A stretch of DNA of 64,000 bases, from positions 124,001 to 188,000 of the forward strand of contig NZ_VTUX01000007.1 in the NCBI RefSeq assembly GCF_008370495.1, read 5' to 3'. Positions 43,805 through 52,806 of this stretch are shown here, piece after piece (the first letter of the stretch is position 1; every line of letters starts with the position of its first letter). The translations under genes and the position numbers were made by a program. The notes below the pieces were generated by a model that saw only the letters and a program-made list of their open reading frames with translations, ran no database searches and was not told the DNA's origin. The DNA is from Pseudohalioglobus sediminis (GTDB lineage: Bacteria > Pseudomonadota > Gammaproteobacteria > Pseudomonadales > Halieaceae).

Positions 43805-43830
43805 GGCGGGAGCGGCTACGCCCTCCCGCC
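43805..43830. repeat. Hairpin downstream of ald, possibly a degenerate REP element
   Basis: GGCGGGAG (43805-43812) pairs with CTCCCGCC (43823-43830) around a 10-base loop. The loop-side sequence GAGCGGCTACGCC resembles the REP core seen elsewhere in the window. There is no T-run, so a terminator role is not supported. Confidence 0.4.
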
Positions 43831-43926
43831 CCACCGGGGACGACCCCGCTCAGTATCGCAGCCAACGCTCGCATCAATGCGGCCATGGCAATGGGCAGCG
43901 CCAGGCGAAACAGTTAGTATCGTTGC

Positions 43927-45447
43927 ATGCAACATCGCAACTTTATATGGCGCTGGCTCATTCGCGCGGCCTGGGGCGTAACCGGTGTCGTCCTCACCGC
44001 CGTGTATCTCTACTACCTGCGCGCACAGGCCCTGCCGGACCTGCAGTTCTGGCACCAACAGGACCTGGCCGCAGCGGTGGTGCCTGAGCCTGAAAACTTT
44101 CGCAACATGAGCCTGGACGATTACCTGGCACATGAAGAGAACATGTTCAGCAAGCTGGACGCAACCATCGTGCAGATTGCCGCTGACGTACCGGGGTGGC
44201 ACCGCTACGGCGCCACCGCCTACTCGATTTACCGGCAGGGCTGGCCCGAGGGCAACCGCAGCCAGCTGCGCACGCCAGAGTACAAGCGTGGCGTGGCGGT
44301 GCTGGTGCACGGGCTGTCGGACTCCACTCACAGCATGCGCGCGGTAGCGGGATCCTTGTACACAGAGGGCTACGAAACCCTTAATTTGCGGATGCCCGGG
44401 CACGGCACCCTGCCGGGTGCGCTGCTGAACACGCGCTGGCAACAGTTCAGGGGGGCGACGCGGCTCGGGGTGCAGGCCATGGACCAGCGCCGCGACGCCT
44501 CGCAGCCCTTAATCCTGGTGGGCTACTCCAACGGTGCCGCGCTGGCCGTGGATTACACTGTGGACGCACTTCGCAGTGGCGGGGACATGCCGGTGCCGCA
44601 ACTGCTGGTGTTGCTGTCCCCGGCGATCAGGGTCGCCCCGGTGGCCGCCTACGCCAACATCCAGCGCTGGTTTTCCGAACTGCCGGGCATGGAAAAACTG
44701 GGCTGGACAGACGTGGTGGCCGAGTTCGACCCGTTCAAGTACAACTCTTTCCCGGTCAAGGCCGGCGAAGAAATCTACCAGCTGACGTCACGCCTGCAGC
44801 GACGCCTGAACACACTGACGCAGGAGCAGCGCCAGCGCTTTCCCCGCGTTATCGCTTTCCAGTCGGTGCTGGACTCTACCATTCCGGCAGACGGGGTAGT
44901 CAGTGGCCTGCTGGACAAGCTCGCCGACACGCCTGCCGAAATGGTGTATTTCGACATCAACCGCAACGCCAGCCTGCTGCCACTGCTGGTGGACAGTGGC
45001 AGGCCGCTGCTGCAGGCCCTGTCCAGCAGACCGGAGCTGGGTTTTGATCTGACCATTGTGGGCAATGCCAACGACTATTCCACCGAGGTCAGCGCGCGCA
45101 CGCGGCGGCGCGGTGAGGTGACATGGTCGGAGCAAGCGACGGATTTGCACTGGCCACGCGACGTGTACTCGCTGTCACACGTGGCGCTGCCTTTCACCGT
45201 CGACGACCCGATCTACGGTATTAACGGGCAGGGCGCTACTGCCACGGTCAGTGAAATCTGGCTGAAAGGGGAACAGGGCGGGCTGGCCATTCCGCTTGCG
45301 CTACTGGCGCGACAGCGCTTCAACCCGTTCTTTGCTTACCTCGAAGAGCGCATGCTGGCGGCCGTGGCAGCCGTTACGCCTTCGGCAACGCCCTCGGCAA
45401 CGCCCTCGGGACCAACGACAGCAACGCCTGCGCGCCGGCAGGACTAG
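43927..45447 (+). CDS. Membrane-anchored alpha/beta hydrolase (lysophospholipase-like)
   Basis: A 506-residue protein with an N-terminal membrane helix (LIRAAWGVTGVVLTAVYLYYL). The hydrolase core has VAVLVHGLSDSTHSMR, a lid-type NLRMPGHGTLPGA, the nucleophile elbow VGYSNGAALA (about residue 200) and a late catalytic HVALPFTVDDP. The C-terminus has three 12-bp direct repeats coding Thr-Pro-Ser-Ala/Gly. The stop TAG overlaps the convergent CoA-transferase stop within the palindrome CTAG. The substrate is unknown. Confidence 0.78.
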   Translation: MQHRNFIWRWLIRAAWGVTGVVLTAVYLYYLRAQALPDLQFWHQQDLAAAVVPEPENFRNMSLDDYLAHEENMFSKLDATIVQIAADVPGWHRYGATAYSIYRQGWPEGNRSQLRTPEYKRGVAVLVHGLSDSTHSMRAVAGSLYTEGYETLNLRMPGHGTLPGALLNTRWQQFRGATRLGVQAMDQRRDASQPLILVGYSNGAALAVDYTVDALRSGGDMPVPQLLVLLSPAIRVAPVAAYANIQRWFSELPGMEKLGWTDVVAEFDPFKYNSFPVKAGEEIYQLTSRLQRRLNTLTQEQRQRFPRVIAFQSVLDSTIPADGVVSGLLDKLADTPAEMVYFDINRNASLLPLLVDSGRPLLQALSSRPELGFDLTIVGNANDYSTEVSARTRRRGEVTWSEQATDLHWPRDVYSLSHVALPFTVDDPIYGINGQGATATVSEIWLKGEQGGLAIPLALLARQRFNPFFAYLEERMLAAVAAVTPSATPSATPSGPTTATPARRQD

Positions 45448-46631
45448 TCGTCCCACTCGGCACAGTGCTCTCCCAGCATGGGCGGTGCGCGACGGTAACT
45501 GACCGGCGTGCGTGACAGTCTGATCGGGTTGCCAACCAGGTTGAGGTCGGGGTTGAGTGGATGTGGCAGCGCCACCTGCATCTCCCGGGCCTGGATCTGC
45601 GGCTCGGCAAACACATCGGCCACGCTGTTGATGGGGCCGGCGGGCACGCCCGCGGCTTCCAGCAGGCGAATCCATTCCGCCTTGTCGCGATCCAGCATCC
45701 TGGCCTGCAGCAATGGCACCAGCTGCTCGCGGTGTTGCACGCGATCGCGATTAGTGAGGAAGCGCTCATCAGCCGCCAGTTCCGGGACGCCCAGCACCTC
45801 GCAGTAACGGCGAAACTGGCTGTCATTGCCGACCGCCACGATCAGGTGGCCATCCTTCGCCACGAAACTCTGGTAGGGCACGATATTGGGATGGGCATTA
45901 CCCAGCCGCGTCGGGTTGAGCCCACCGACCAGGTAGTTGGTGGCCTGGTTGGCGAGGGTAGCGACGGTGACGTCCAGCAGCGCCAGGTCCACGTGCTGGC
46001 CGAGGCCGGAGCGCTCGCGTTCGGCCAGCGCGGCCTGGATACCGATCACCGCGTACAGGCCGGTCATGATATCGGTCAGCGCCACGCCGACCTTCTGCGG
46101 TCCGGCGCCGGGTTCACCATCGCGCTCCCCGGTCACACTCATGAGGCCGCCCATGGCCTGCACCAGGAAATCGTAGCCCGGGCGGCTGGCCAGGGGGCCG
46201 TCCTGGCCGAAGCCGGTGATAGAACAGTACACCAGGCGCGGATTGATGGCCGCCAGGCTGTCGTAGTCGAGGCCAAAGCGCGCCGCCCCGCCCACCTTGA
46301 AATTCTCTATGACCACGTCGCACTCGCGCGCCAGCTCACGCAACTGCGCCTGGCCGGCCGCACTCTTCATGTCCACGCAGATCGAGCGCTTGTTGCGGTT
46401 GGCGCACAGGAAGTAGGCAGACTCTGCCGTGGCCTCACCCTGGCCGTCCGCCATGTAGGGAGGCCCCCAATGCCGGGTGTCGTCGCCAGCACCGGGGTTT
46501 TCTACCTTGATGACGTCAGCCCCCAGATCGCCCAGTATCTGGCTGGCCCAGGGGCCGGCCAGTATGCGCGACAGATCGAGAACCCGTATTCCTGAGAGCG
46601 CGGAGTTCGACGCGGCGGCCGGCGAGGTCAT
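45444..46631 (-). CDS. CaiB/BaiF-family CoA-transferase, probably glutarate-linked
   Basis: A 395-residue family III CoA-transferase. N-terminal IRVLDLSRILAGPWASQILGD and VIKVENPGAGDDTR are typical, as are the later GYDFLVQAMGGLMSVTG and DVTVATLANQATNYL. It transfers CoA between carboxylic acids. It overlaps the gcdH stop at one base (TGATG), so it is coupled to it; Pseudomonas carries the same pairing with GcdG as a glutarate-CoA transferase, and that is the likely role. Confidence 0.88.
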   Translation of the reverse strand: MTSPAAASNSALSGIRVLDLSRILAGPWASQILGDLGADVIKVENPGAGDDTRHWGPPYMADGQGEATAESAYFLCANRNKRSICVDMKSAAGQAQLRELARECDVVIENFKVGGAARFGLDYDSLAAINPRLVYCSITGFGQDGPLASRPGYDFLVQAMGGLMSVTGERDGEPGAGPQKVGVALTDIMTGLYAVIGIQAALAERERSGLGQHVDLALLDVTVATLANQATNYLVGGLNPTRLGNAHPNIVPYQSFVAKDGHLIVAVGNDSQFRRYCEVLGVPELAADERFLTNRDRVQHREQLVPLLQARMLDRDKAEWIRLLEAAGVPAGPINSVADVFAEPQIQAREMQVALPHPLNPDLNLVGNPIRLSRTPVSYRRAPPMLGEHCAEWDD

Positions 46632-47812
46632 CAGAACGCGGGGATATCGGTCTGGCTGCGGCCCAGGATCAGTGCGTGCACATCGTGGGTGCCCTCGTAG
46701 GTGTTCACTACCTCGAGATTCATCATATGCCGCATGATCGGGTACTCATCGGAAATACCGTTGCCACCCAGCATGTCGCGCGCCTTGCGGGCGATGTCCA
46801 GCGCCTTGCCGCAGGAATTGCGCTTGATCAGCGAAATCAGTTCCGGCGCGATCTCGCCGGCATCCATCAATTGGCCGGCGCGCAGGCAGCCCTGCAGGGC
46901 GAGACCGATCTCGGTCTGCATGTCCGCCAGTTTCAGCTGCACGATCTGCTTCGACGCCAGCGGCACACCGAATTGCGTGCGCTCCAGGGTGTATTCACGG
47001 GCGGCGTGCCAGCAGGCCTCGGCGGCGCCCATGGCGCCCCAGGCGATGCCGTAGCGGGCGTTGTTGAGACAGCCGAAGGGACCCTTCAAACCCTCCACGT
47101 TGGGCAGCAGGTTTTCCTCGGGCACGAACACCTCGTCCATCACGATCTCGCCAGTGACTGACGCGCGCAGCGCCAGCTTGCCCTCGATCTTGGGTGCACT
47201 CAGCCCGGACATGCCTTTTTCCAGCACGAAACCGCGGATCTTGCCGTCATCGGTCTTGGCCCAGACCACGAACACGTCAGCAAAGGGGCTGTTGGTAATC
47301 CACATCTTGGCGCCGGACAGGCTGTAGCCGCCATCGACGCTGCGCGCCCGGGTGACCATGCTGCCGGGGTCGGAGCCGTGGTCGGGCTCGGTCAGGCCGA
47401 AGCAGCCGATCCACTCGCCGGTGGCCAGTTTGGGCAGGTACTTCTCACGCTGCTCCTCGGTGCCATAGGCCCAGATTGGATACATCACCAGGGAAGACTG
47501 CACGCTCATCATCGAGCGGTAGCCGGAATCCACTCGCTCCACCTCGCGCGCAATCAGGCCGTAGGAAATGTAGTCCACGCCGGGGCAGCCGTAGCCGTCG
47601 ATGGTCGAACCGAGCAGGCCCATGTCACCCATTTCACGGAAGATGGCCATATCGGTCTCTTCACGACGGAAGGCCTCACGCACCCGCGGCGCCAGTTTTT
47701 CCTGCGCGTACTGCCTGGCACTCTGCTGCACCATGCGCTGCTCGTCACTGAGCTGACGATCCAGCAGGAAAGGGTCCTGCCAGTCCAGTTTCTGCCATTT
47801 CTTGCCTGCCAT
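46631..47812 (-). CDS. gcdH: Glutaryl-CoA dehydrogenase
   Basis: An FAD enzyme that oxidises and decarboxylates glutaryl-CoA to crotonyl-CoA, on the lysine and aromatic catabolic routes. 393 residues. FAD/substrate motifs: [16 protein letters not shown] (about residue 140-155), [18 protein letters not shown] and the catalytic Glu in [19 protein letters not shown] near the C-terminus. The protein lacks the usual N-terminal targeting and is of normal bacterial length. It is the first gene of a two-gene operon, divergent from a LysR regulator. Confidence 0.95.
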   Translation of the reverse strand: MAGKKWQKLDWQDPFLLDRQLSDEQRMVQQSARQYAQEKLAPRVREAFRREETDMAIFREMGDMGLLGSTIDGYGCPGVDYISYGLIAREVERVDSGYRSMMSVQSSLVMYPIWAYGTEEQREKYLPKLATGEWIGCFGLTEPDHGSDPGSMVTRARSVDGGYSLSGAKMWITNSPFADVFVVWAKTDDGKIRGFVLEKGMSGLSAPKIEGKLALRASVTGEIVMDEVFVPEENLLPNVEGLKGPFGCLNNARYGIAWGAMGAAEACWHAAREYTLERTQFGVPLASKQIVQLKLADMQTEIGLALQGCLRAGQLMDAGEIAPELISLIKRNSCGKALDIARKARDMLGGNGISDEYPIMRHMMNLEVVNTYEGTHDVHALILGRSQTDIPAF

Positions 47813-47933
47813 GCCTGCGCTCCCTTGAAGTATCGGATGACTGCAAATTAACAGAACATGTAAGATATATTAAATATATGTTTTTTATCTTTATAATATA
47901 TTCTGGATATCCTCTTCGTGGGCATCGAGGGGA

Positions 47934-47956
47934 ATCGCGGCTGTAGCCGCTCCTAC
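47934..47956 (-). repeat. Single REP element
   Basis: A reverse-orientation copy of the window's REP family (contains GGCTGTAGCCGCTCCTAC), in the gap between the divergent gcdH and LysR genes, next to a very AT-rich stretch (47852-47905) that includes TATAAT at 47892-47897. Confidence 0.85.
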
Positions 47957-48038
47957 AGGCCAGGCCGTACCCGCGCAGGCAGTGGCCGGCCATCCGGAGG
48001 GAGGGCAGCCAGCTCGAATCCCGCATGGGGACACAGGC

Positions 48039-48914
48039 ATGGATTTACGCAAACTCGAAATTTTCGTTGCAGTCGCCGGTGCCGGCAGTTTCAGTGCCGC
48101 CGCCGAGCAGATACCGATGGCGCAGCCCGCAGTGAGCATCGCCATTCGCAAGCTGGAAGATGAACTGCAGCTGACGCTGTTCGACCGCAGCGGACGGCGC
48201 ATACAACTCACCGCCGAAGGTGAGCGCCTGCTGCAACAGGCGCAGGCCATTCTGCAACAGGTGGAGGCCCTGCAGGCCTCCGCCGGCTCGTTGCAACAAC
48301 TGCTGCAGGGGGAACTCAGCATCGCCTGCCCGTCCATGCTGGCAACCTACTTCCTACCCGACCTGCTCAGCGGCTTTCTCAGCCAGTACCCGGGCCTCAG
48401 CGCCTCGGTCACCCAGGCCGGTACCGAGGAGATCGAGGCGCTGTTGCTGCGCGACGAAATCGAAGTGGGGGTGACCACGGCCGACGCGACCACACAGGAA
48501 CTGGAACTGGTGCCACTGGTGAACGAGCAAATGGTCGTCTGCGTGGCCGAGGACCACCCCTGGGCGCGGCGGCGCTACCTCAACGTCAAGGATCTGCATC
48601 GCACACCCATGGTGGTATACGAAAGCGGTTATTTCATCCGCGCGCAACTGGACACCCTGTGCCGGCAGCACGAGATCCGGCCCGAGCTGCGTATCCAGAG
48701 CAACTTCCTGCCACTGCTGGTGCGCATGGTAAAGCAGGGCGTCGGTGTCACCGTAGGCCTGCGCATCATGGCGCAGCAGGAGGCTGGCATTCACGGCATC
48801 CCCCTGTCGCCGAAGGTCAGCGTACCCATGGCCCTGGCCAAGCGCCGCGGCCGGGTGATTTCCCGGGCCAACCAGGCCTTCCTCGACTGGATGGCCGCGG
48901 CGGGTGAAGGTTAG
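48039..48914 (+). CDS. LysR-family regulator, probably of the gcdH operon
   Basis: A 291-residue LysR-type regulator from ATG 48039. The N-terminal winged helix (MDLRKLEIFVAVAGAGSFSA, then AQPAVSIAIRKLEDELQLTLFDRSGRR) and the C-terminal effector domain (DEIEVGVTTADA, VKQGVGVTVGLRIM) are complete. It is divergent from gcdH with a shared AT-rich gap, the standard layout for a LysR protein that controls its neighbour; GcdR of Pseudomonas is the obvious parallel. A frame-open upstream extension lacks support. Confidence 0.9.
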   Translation: MDLRKLEIFVAVAGAGSFSAAAEQIPMAQPAVSIAIRKLEDELQLTLFDRSGRRIQLTAEGERLLQQAQAILQQVEALQASAGSLQQLLQGELSIACPSMLATYFLPDLLSGFLSQYPGLSASVTQAGTEEIEALLLRDEIEVGVTTADATTQELELVPLVNEQMVVCVAEDHPWARRRYLNVKDLHRTPMVVYESGYFIRAQLDTLCRQHEIRPELRIQSNFLPLLVRMVKQGVGVTVGLRIMAQQEAGIHGIPLSPKVSVPMALAKRRGRVISRANQAFLDWMAAAGEG

Positions 48915-48927
48915 CTAGTGCCCGTCC

Positions 48928-48979
48928 GGATGGCCAGCCCCTGGATGGCCAGCCCCTGGATCCCCGCCTTCGCGGGGAT
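48928..48979. repeat. Direct repeat plus dispersed palindrome between convergent genes
   Basis: GGATGGCCAGCCCCT occurs twice in tandem (48928-48942 and 48943-48957). A hairpin then follows: ATCCCCGC (48960-48967), loop CTTC, GCGGGGAT (48972-48979). The hairpin matches the dispersed CCCGC-type palindrome common across bacterial genomes and has no T-run. It may still act as a weak bidirectional terminator between the LysR gene and the hydrolase gene. Confidence 0.75.
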
Positions 48980-49028
48980 GACAGAAAAGGGTGTTTCCGG
49001 GGCCGGCCCCCGAAAAAGCAAACGCGAT

Positions 49029-50063
49029 TCAGGCGTCGCGGCAGAAACGCGCTATACCGGCAGCGGTCTCCCGGCTGATCTCCGGACAGGCGATAACAAA
49101 TACATCGCTGCCGTGAATGGTGCCCATCAGCTGCACGCAGCGTGCCGGCACACCGGCGCGCAGCAACAGGCGATAAAACTCAATGCCCTCGTCGCGCAGT
49201 GGGTCGCACTCATTAACACTGATCACCACCGGGGGCAGGCCGCGCACATCGTCCTCGCTGGCAAAGGCGGGCCAGGCCAGCGGGTCACGCTGTTCAAAGG
49301 CCTCTATACCGTAGGCCATTGCTCCCGTGTTGTTGTGCAGGTCCAACAGCAGGCCGTTGTTCTCCACCGATGAAGGGTACTGCTCCTGAGGCCAGGCTCC
49401 GGCGATGTAAGGGCACAGCGCATAGAGGCCCCGCACCAGGTCGGCCTTGCCCTCGCGCAGCAGGCGCATGCCGGTGGCGAGAGTGAGGTTGCCGCCACCG
49501 CTTTCGCCGGCAATGATGATGTGTGCGGGGTCGATTCCCAGCTCGCCGGCACTGTCCGCGAGCCACTTCACGCCGGACACACAGTCATTCAGGCCGGCAG
49601 GATAGGGCGCCACCTCCGGCGCACTGGACGGCGTCACGCAATTGCGGAAATCCACCATCGCGACCGCCACGCCCTGGTTGGCGATCAACTTGCCCCAGGC
49701 ACGGTAGATGCCATTAAAGCAGGACATGGATTGCATGCCGCCGCCGTGAATGTAATACACGCAGGGCAACGTCTCATCGGATTGCGGGCGGATGAACTGT
49801 ACCTTGATCGTGTTGCCATCAGGCGCGGAGGTGAATTCGCGCTCGCTGATGTCCAGCCCTGCCGAAGTGGCGACCTGGTCATTATCCACCAGTTCGAACA
49901 GCGCTACCGTCTCCTCCATCCTGGCCAGTGCCCTGGGGCTGGTGGCGCGGGCGAGGTACTCCTCCCTGGAGGCCACATCTTCCTGCGGCTGCGGTGGCAC
50001 CGCGCCCATGATTTGCTTTATGCGCGGGTCGATTCGGGGGTCCTGTTCGAGTTTTGACATCAT
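49029..50063 (-). CDS. Hormone-sensitive-lipase-type alpha/beta hydrolase
   Basis: A 344-residue esterase from ATG 50063 (GGA six bases upstream; GTG 50090 is frame-open but less likely). Motifs: oxyanion HGGG in CVYYIHGGGMQSM (about residue 110), the nucleophile GESGGGN (about residue 185), the acid in VNECDPLRDEG and His in MGTIHGSDV. This is the HSL/fold-3 layout, which acts on short esters. The substrate is unknown. It converges with the LysR gene. Confidence 0.87.
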   Translation of the reverse strand: MMSKLEQDPRIDPRIKQIMGAVPPQPQEDVASREEYLARATSPRALARMEETVALFELVDNDQVATSAGLDISEREFTSAPDGNTIKVQFIRPQSDETLPCVYYIHGGGMQSMSCFNGIYRAWGKLIANQGVAVAMVDFRNCVTPSSAPEVAPYPAGLNDCVSGVKWLADSAGELGIDPAHIIIAGESGGGNLTLATGMRLLREGKADLVRGLYALCPYIAGAWPQEQYPSSVENNGLLLDLHNNTGAMAYGIEAFEQRDPLAWPAFASEDDVRGLPPVVISVNECDPLRDEGIEFYRLLLRAGVPARCVQLMGTIHGSDVFVIACPEISRETAAGIARFCRDA

Positions 50064-50206
50064 TTTTTTCCAGTCAACATGAGCGGGCACAAGCCTAGCA
50101 ACGTTTGCCCGTGCAAAGGAACCCCCGGAGCATTTTTCAGACTATCGCGTTAAAAACGCCGCACAAAGAGGCTATGATGGCGCACCAGCACTGAAGACGA
50201 ACAGCA

Positions 50207-51049
50207 ATGCCAGCACTTGATGTATTCAGCCAGCACCTTGCCGGCCTGATACCCGCCACCGGCCAGTCGACGTTTCCCGCGCAACTCGTGGCGATGTTGC
50301 GCGCACTGGTGCCGGTGGACGACGCCAGCATCATTTTCTACCCGGAGCGGGACCTGCCGGTGGTGGAGTACTTCGAGGAACACGAGACTGCCGGGGGCTC
50401 GACACTGGACGTGTTCGCCAAGGGCGCTTTCCTGCTCGACCCTTACTATCTCGCCGCCACACGCGACCGGCAGTTCGGCGTCTTCCGCCTGCGTGAACTC
50501 TCGCCCTCGGGCTTCAAGGACAGTGAGTACTACAAGACCTGGTACCGCAATTGCGGTTACCAGGACGAATGTGGGTTTCTCATACCCACCTCGGAACAGG
50601 GCTTCGTCAATATCGCCCTGGGCAAGACCGCGGCCCGGGCCAGCTTTACCCAACGCGAGCGCAAGCTGCTGCAGGACATTCATCCCTCGGTGGCAGCGCT
50701 GTGCCAACAGCACTGGGCGCAAAGTGAAGGCAGCAAGGATGGCGTCGACCTGCGGGCACAACTACACAGCGCACTGGAATCCTTTGGCTCCAGCCTGCTC
50801 ACGGAGCGGGAAACCCAGGTTATCAACCTGGTCCTGCACGGCCACAGCACCAAGACCGTGGCCGACAAGCTGTCGATTTCCATGGAGACCGTCAAGCTGC
50901 ATCGCAAGCACGCCTACGCCAAACTCGAGGTCTCCTCGCAGGCGGAACTGTTCTACCTGTTCCTCGACTCACTCATGAGCGCCAAGGACTACGCCGGCGG
51001 CGACACGCTGGTCGCCTACCTGCAGCCACCAGCGCGAAGCCAGACCTGA
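50207..51049 (+). CDS. LuxR-type transcriptional regulator
   Basis: 280 residues. The C-terminal helix-turn-helix (residues 198-255: LTERETQVINLVLHGHSTKT, then VADKLSISMETVKLHRKHAY) is a good LuxR/FixJ domain. The N-terminal 165 residues have no clear autoinducer-binding motif; they look more like a small sensory or GAF-like fold. There is no receiver domain. The downstream sulfotransferase starts five bases after the stop, so the two are probably one operon. Confidence 0.85.
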   Translation: MPALDVFSQHLAGLIPATGQSTFPAQLVAMLRALVPVDDASIIFYPERDLPVVEYFEEHETAGGSTLDVFAKGAFLLDPYYLAATRDRQFGVFRLRELSPSGFKDSEYYKTWYRNCGYQDECGFLIPTSEQGFVNIALGKTAARASFTQRERKLLQDIHPSVAALCQQHWAQSEGSKDGVDLRAQLHSALESFGSSLLTERETQVINLVLHGHSTKTVADKLSISMETVKLHRKHAYAKLEVSSQAELFYLFLDSLMSAKDYAGGDTLVAYLQPPARSQT

Positions 51050-51053
51050 CATC

Positions 51054-52640
51054 ATGACCCAAAACACTTCTGACGCAGCGCTGCAGTCGCTGCTAAAAAA
51101 CGGCTTCAGCGCGCTGTCACGCGGCGACTTTGCCAGCGCCGGTGACTGCTGTCGCGAGATCTTGCAGGCACAGCCGGACCTGCCACAGGGTCATTTTCTC
51201 GTTGGCCTGCTCGGCCTGGAGAGCAAGGACAGGAAAACCGCGTTCAGCGCATTCCAGTCCACGGTCAGGCTTGACCCCGATCACGCCGCGGCATGGGCGC
51301 AACTGGCGCGGCTGTACATGACCGAGGGGCAGGTCAACCGGGCCGACGCGGCGCTGCGCGAAACCCTGCGCATCAAGCCGGGTGACCCCATGGTGCTTGA
51401 CCTGATCGGCACCACACTCACCCTGATGGGCGAGCACAGCGCAGCCCAGGCTTTCTTTGCCCGCGCCAACCAGCAGCAGCCGAATTTCCCGCCATTCATG
51501 CAAAACCTGGCCAACAACCTGGTCTATCACGGCGACACTGCAGACGCCGACACGATTTTCCGCGACATCATCCGCCTGCAGCCAGACAGCCCACAGGCGC
51601 ACTGGGCACTGGCCAGCTCCACCCGGGCGGAAGATGACAGCCATATACAGGCCATGCAGCAATGCGTGGCGCGACGCGGCGACGACCCGCGCGCCAATGC
51701 CTTCTATTACTATGCCATCGGCAAGGAATTCGAGGACCTGCAACAGTGGCCCGATGCGTTCGATGCATTCGCCAACGGCGCCGCCGCCCGGCGCGCTACC
51801 GTCGACTACGATGAAGCAGCGGAAATCGACATGTTTCGCTGCCTGGAGGAAACCTATACGGCGCAGTGGCTTAGGGAAAATGCCGGCGGCAATCCCGACA
51901 GCTCACCCATTTTCGTACTTGGCCAGCCACGCACCGGCACCACACTGGTAGAACGCATTATCACCAGTCATTCGCAGGTTCACTCGGCCGGTGAGCTACA
52001 GCAGTTCGGCCTTGGGCTCAGGCGACTGGCGGACTATCGCAATCCAAAGCGCTTCACCGCGGAGTTGTTCACCGCTGCAGCGGAGCTGGACGCCGCCAGG
52101 CTGGGCGCCCTCTACCTGCAAACCACGGCCAAGATGCGCGGCAATACGCCGCGTTTTGTTGACAAGTTGCCGCAGAACTACCTGATGATCCCGCTGATTC
52201 TCAAGGCGCTGCCCAATGCCCGGATCGTACACCTGGTACGCAACCCGATGGACGCCTGCTTTGCCAGTTTCAAGCAACTGTTCGCCGACGCCTACCTGCA
52301 CTCCTACGAGCAAGGCGAGATGGCCCGCCATCACGCGCGCTATCGCCGGCTGATGCAGACCTGGCGCGAACGCTTTCCGGGGCGCTTCTTCGATATCGAG
52401 TACGAGGACACGGCCCGCAACCTCGAACCCAACGCGCGCGCTTTGATCGACTACCTGGGCCTGCCCTGGGAAGATGCCTGCCTGGAGTTTCACCAGCAGG
52501 CCGGGGCCGTCACCACAGCCAGTGCGGTACAGGTGCGGGAACCCGCCCATACCCGCTCCATCGGCCGCTGGCGCCGCTATGAAAAGCAGCTGCAGCCCAT
52601 GCTGGACGCGCTGGGGAAAGAGGGAATTACTGTGGAATAA
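51054..52640 (+). CDS. TPR-sulfotransferase fusion protein
   Basis: A 528-residue protein. Residues 1-245 are at least five tetratricopeptide-like helix pairs (for example GHFLVGLLGLESKDRKTAFS and AAWAQLARLYMTEGQVNRAD). Residues 285-528 are a sulfotransferase: PAPS-binding loop IFVLGQPRTGTTLVER (about 286-301), the 3'-phosphate region VRNPMDACFASFKQLF (about 400) and the PAP-end motif ARSIGRWRRYEKQLQPML near the C-terminus. It sulfates an unknown acceptor using PAPS. It sits between a LuxR regulator and a TonB receptor, a pairing recurring in related marine bacteria. Confidence 0.88.
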   Translation: MTQNTSDAALQSLLKNGFSALSRGDFASAGDCCREILQAQPDLPQGHFLVGLLGLESKDRKTAFSAFQSTVRLDPDHAAAWAQLARLYMTEGQVNRADAALRETLRIKPGDPMVLDLIGTTLTLMGEHSAAQAFFARANQQQPNFPPFMQNLANNLVYHGDTADADTIFRDIIRLQPDSPQAHWALASSTRAEDDSHIQAMQQCVARRGDDPRANAFYYYAIGKEFEDLQQWPDAFDAFANGAAARRATVDYDEAAEIDMFRCLEETYTAQWLRENAGGNPDSSPIFVLGQPRTGTTLVERIITSHSQVHSAGELQQFGLGLRRLADYRNPKRFTAELFTAAAELDAARLGALYLQTTAKMRGNTPRFVDKLPQNYLMIPLILKALPNARIVHLVRNPMDACFASFKQLFADAYLHSYEQGEMARHHARYRRLMQTWRERFPGRFFDIEYEDTARNLEPNARALIDYLGLPWEDACLEFHQQAGAVTTASAVQVREPAHTRSIGRWRRYEKQLQPMLDALGKEGITVE

Positions 52641-52740
52641 TCCCCATTCCGTGCGCCTACCCCATAGGGGTATATTATTGGCTGGCCACATTGGCTAGTT
52701 TAAAGTCGCAAAATATACAAGCAGGCAACCCGAAGCAGGC

Positions 52741-52759
52741 AGCCTGCATAATCATTAGC
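52741..52759 (+). promoter_or_regulatory. Weak Fur-like site before the TonB receptor
   Basis: AGCCTGCATAATCATTAGC matches 11 of 19 positions of the Fur consensus, with a perfect ATAATCATTA core. It is 48 bases before the TonB receptor start. This is a weak match on its own. Confidence 0.3.
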
Positions 52760-52806
52760 ACCGCCCGTAAGAGCGCTCACATCCAACGCAATCAAATGGG
52801 GATACC

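Noticed and set aside
43805-43830. Terminator of the alanine dehydrogenase gene
   Set aside because: The stem is good, but the loop is 10 bases and there is no T-run; it resembles the REP family instead.
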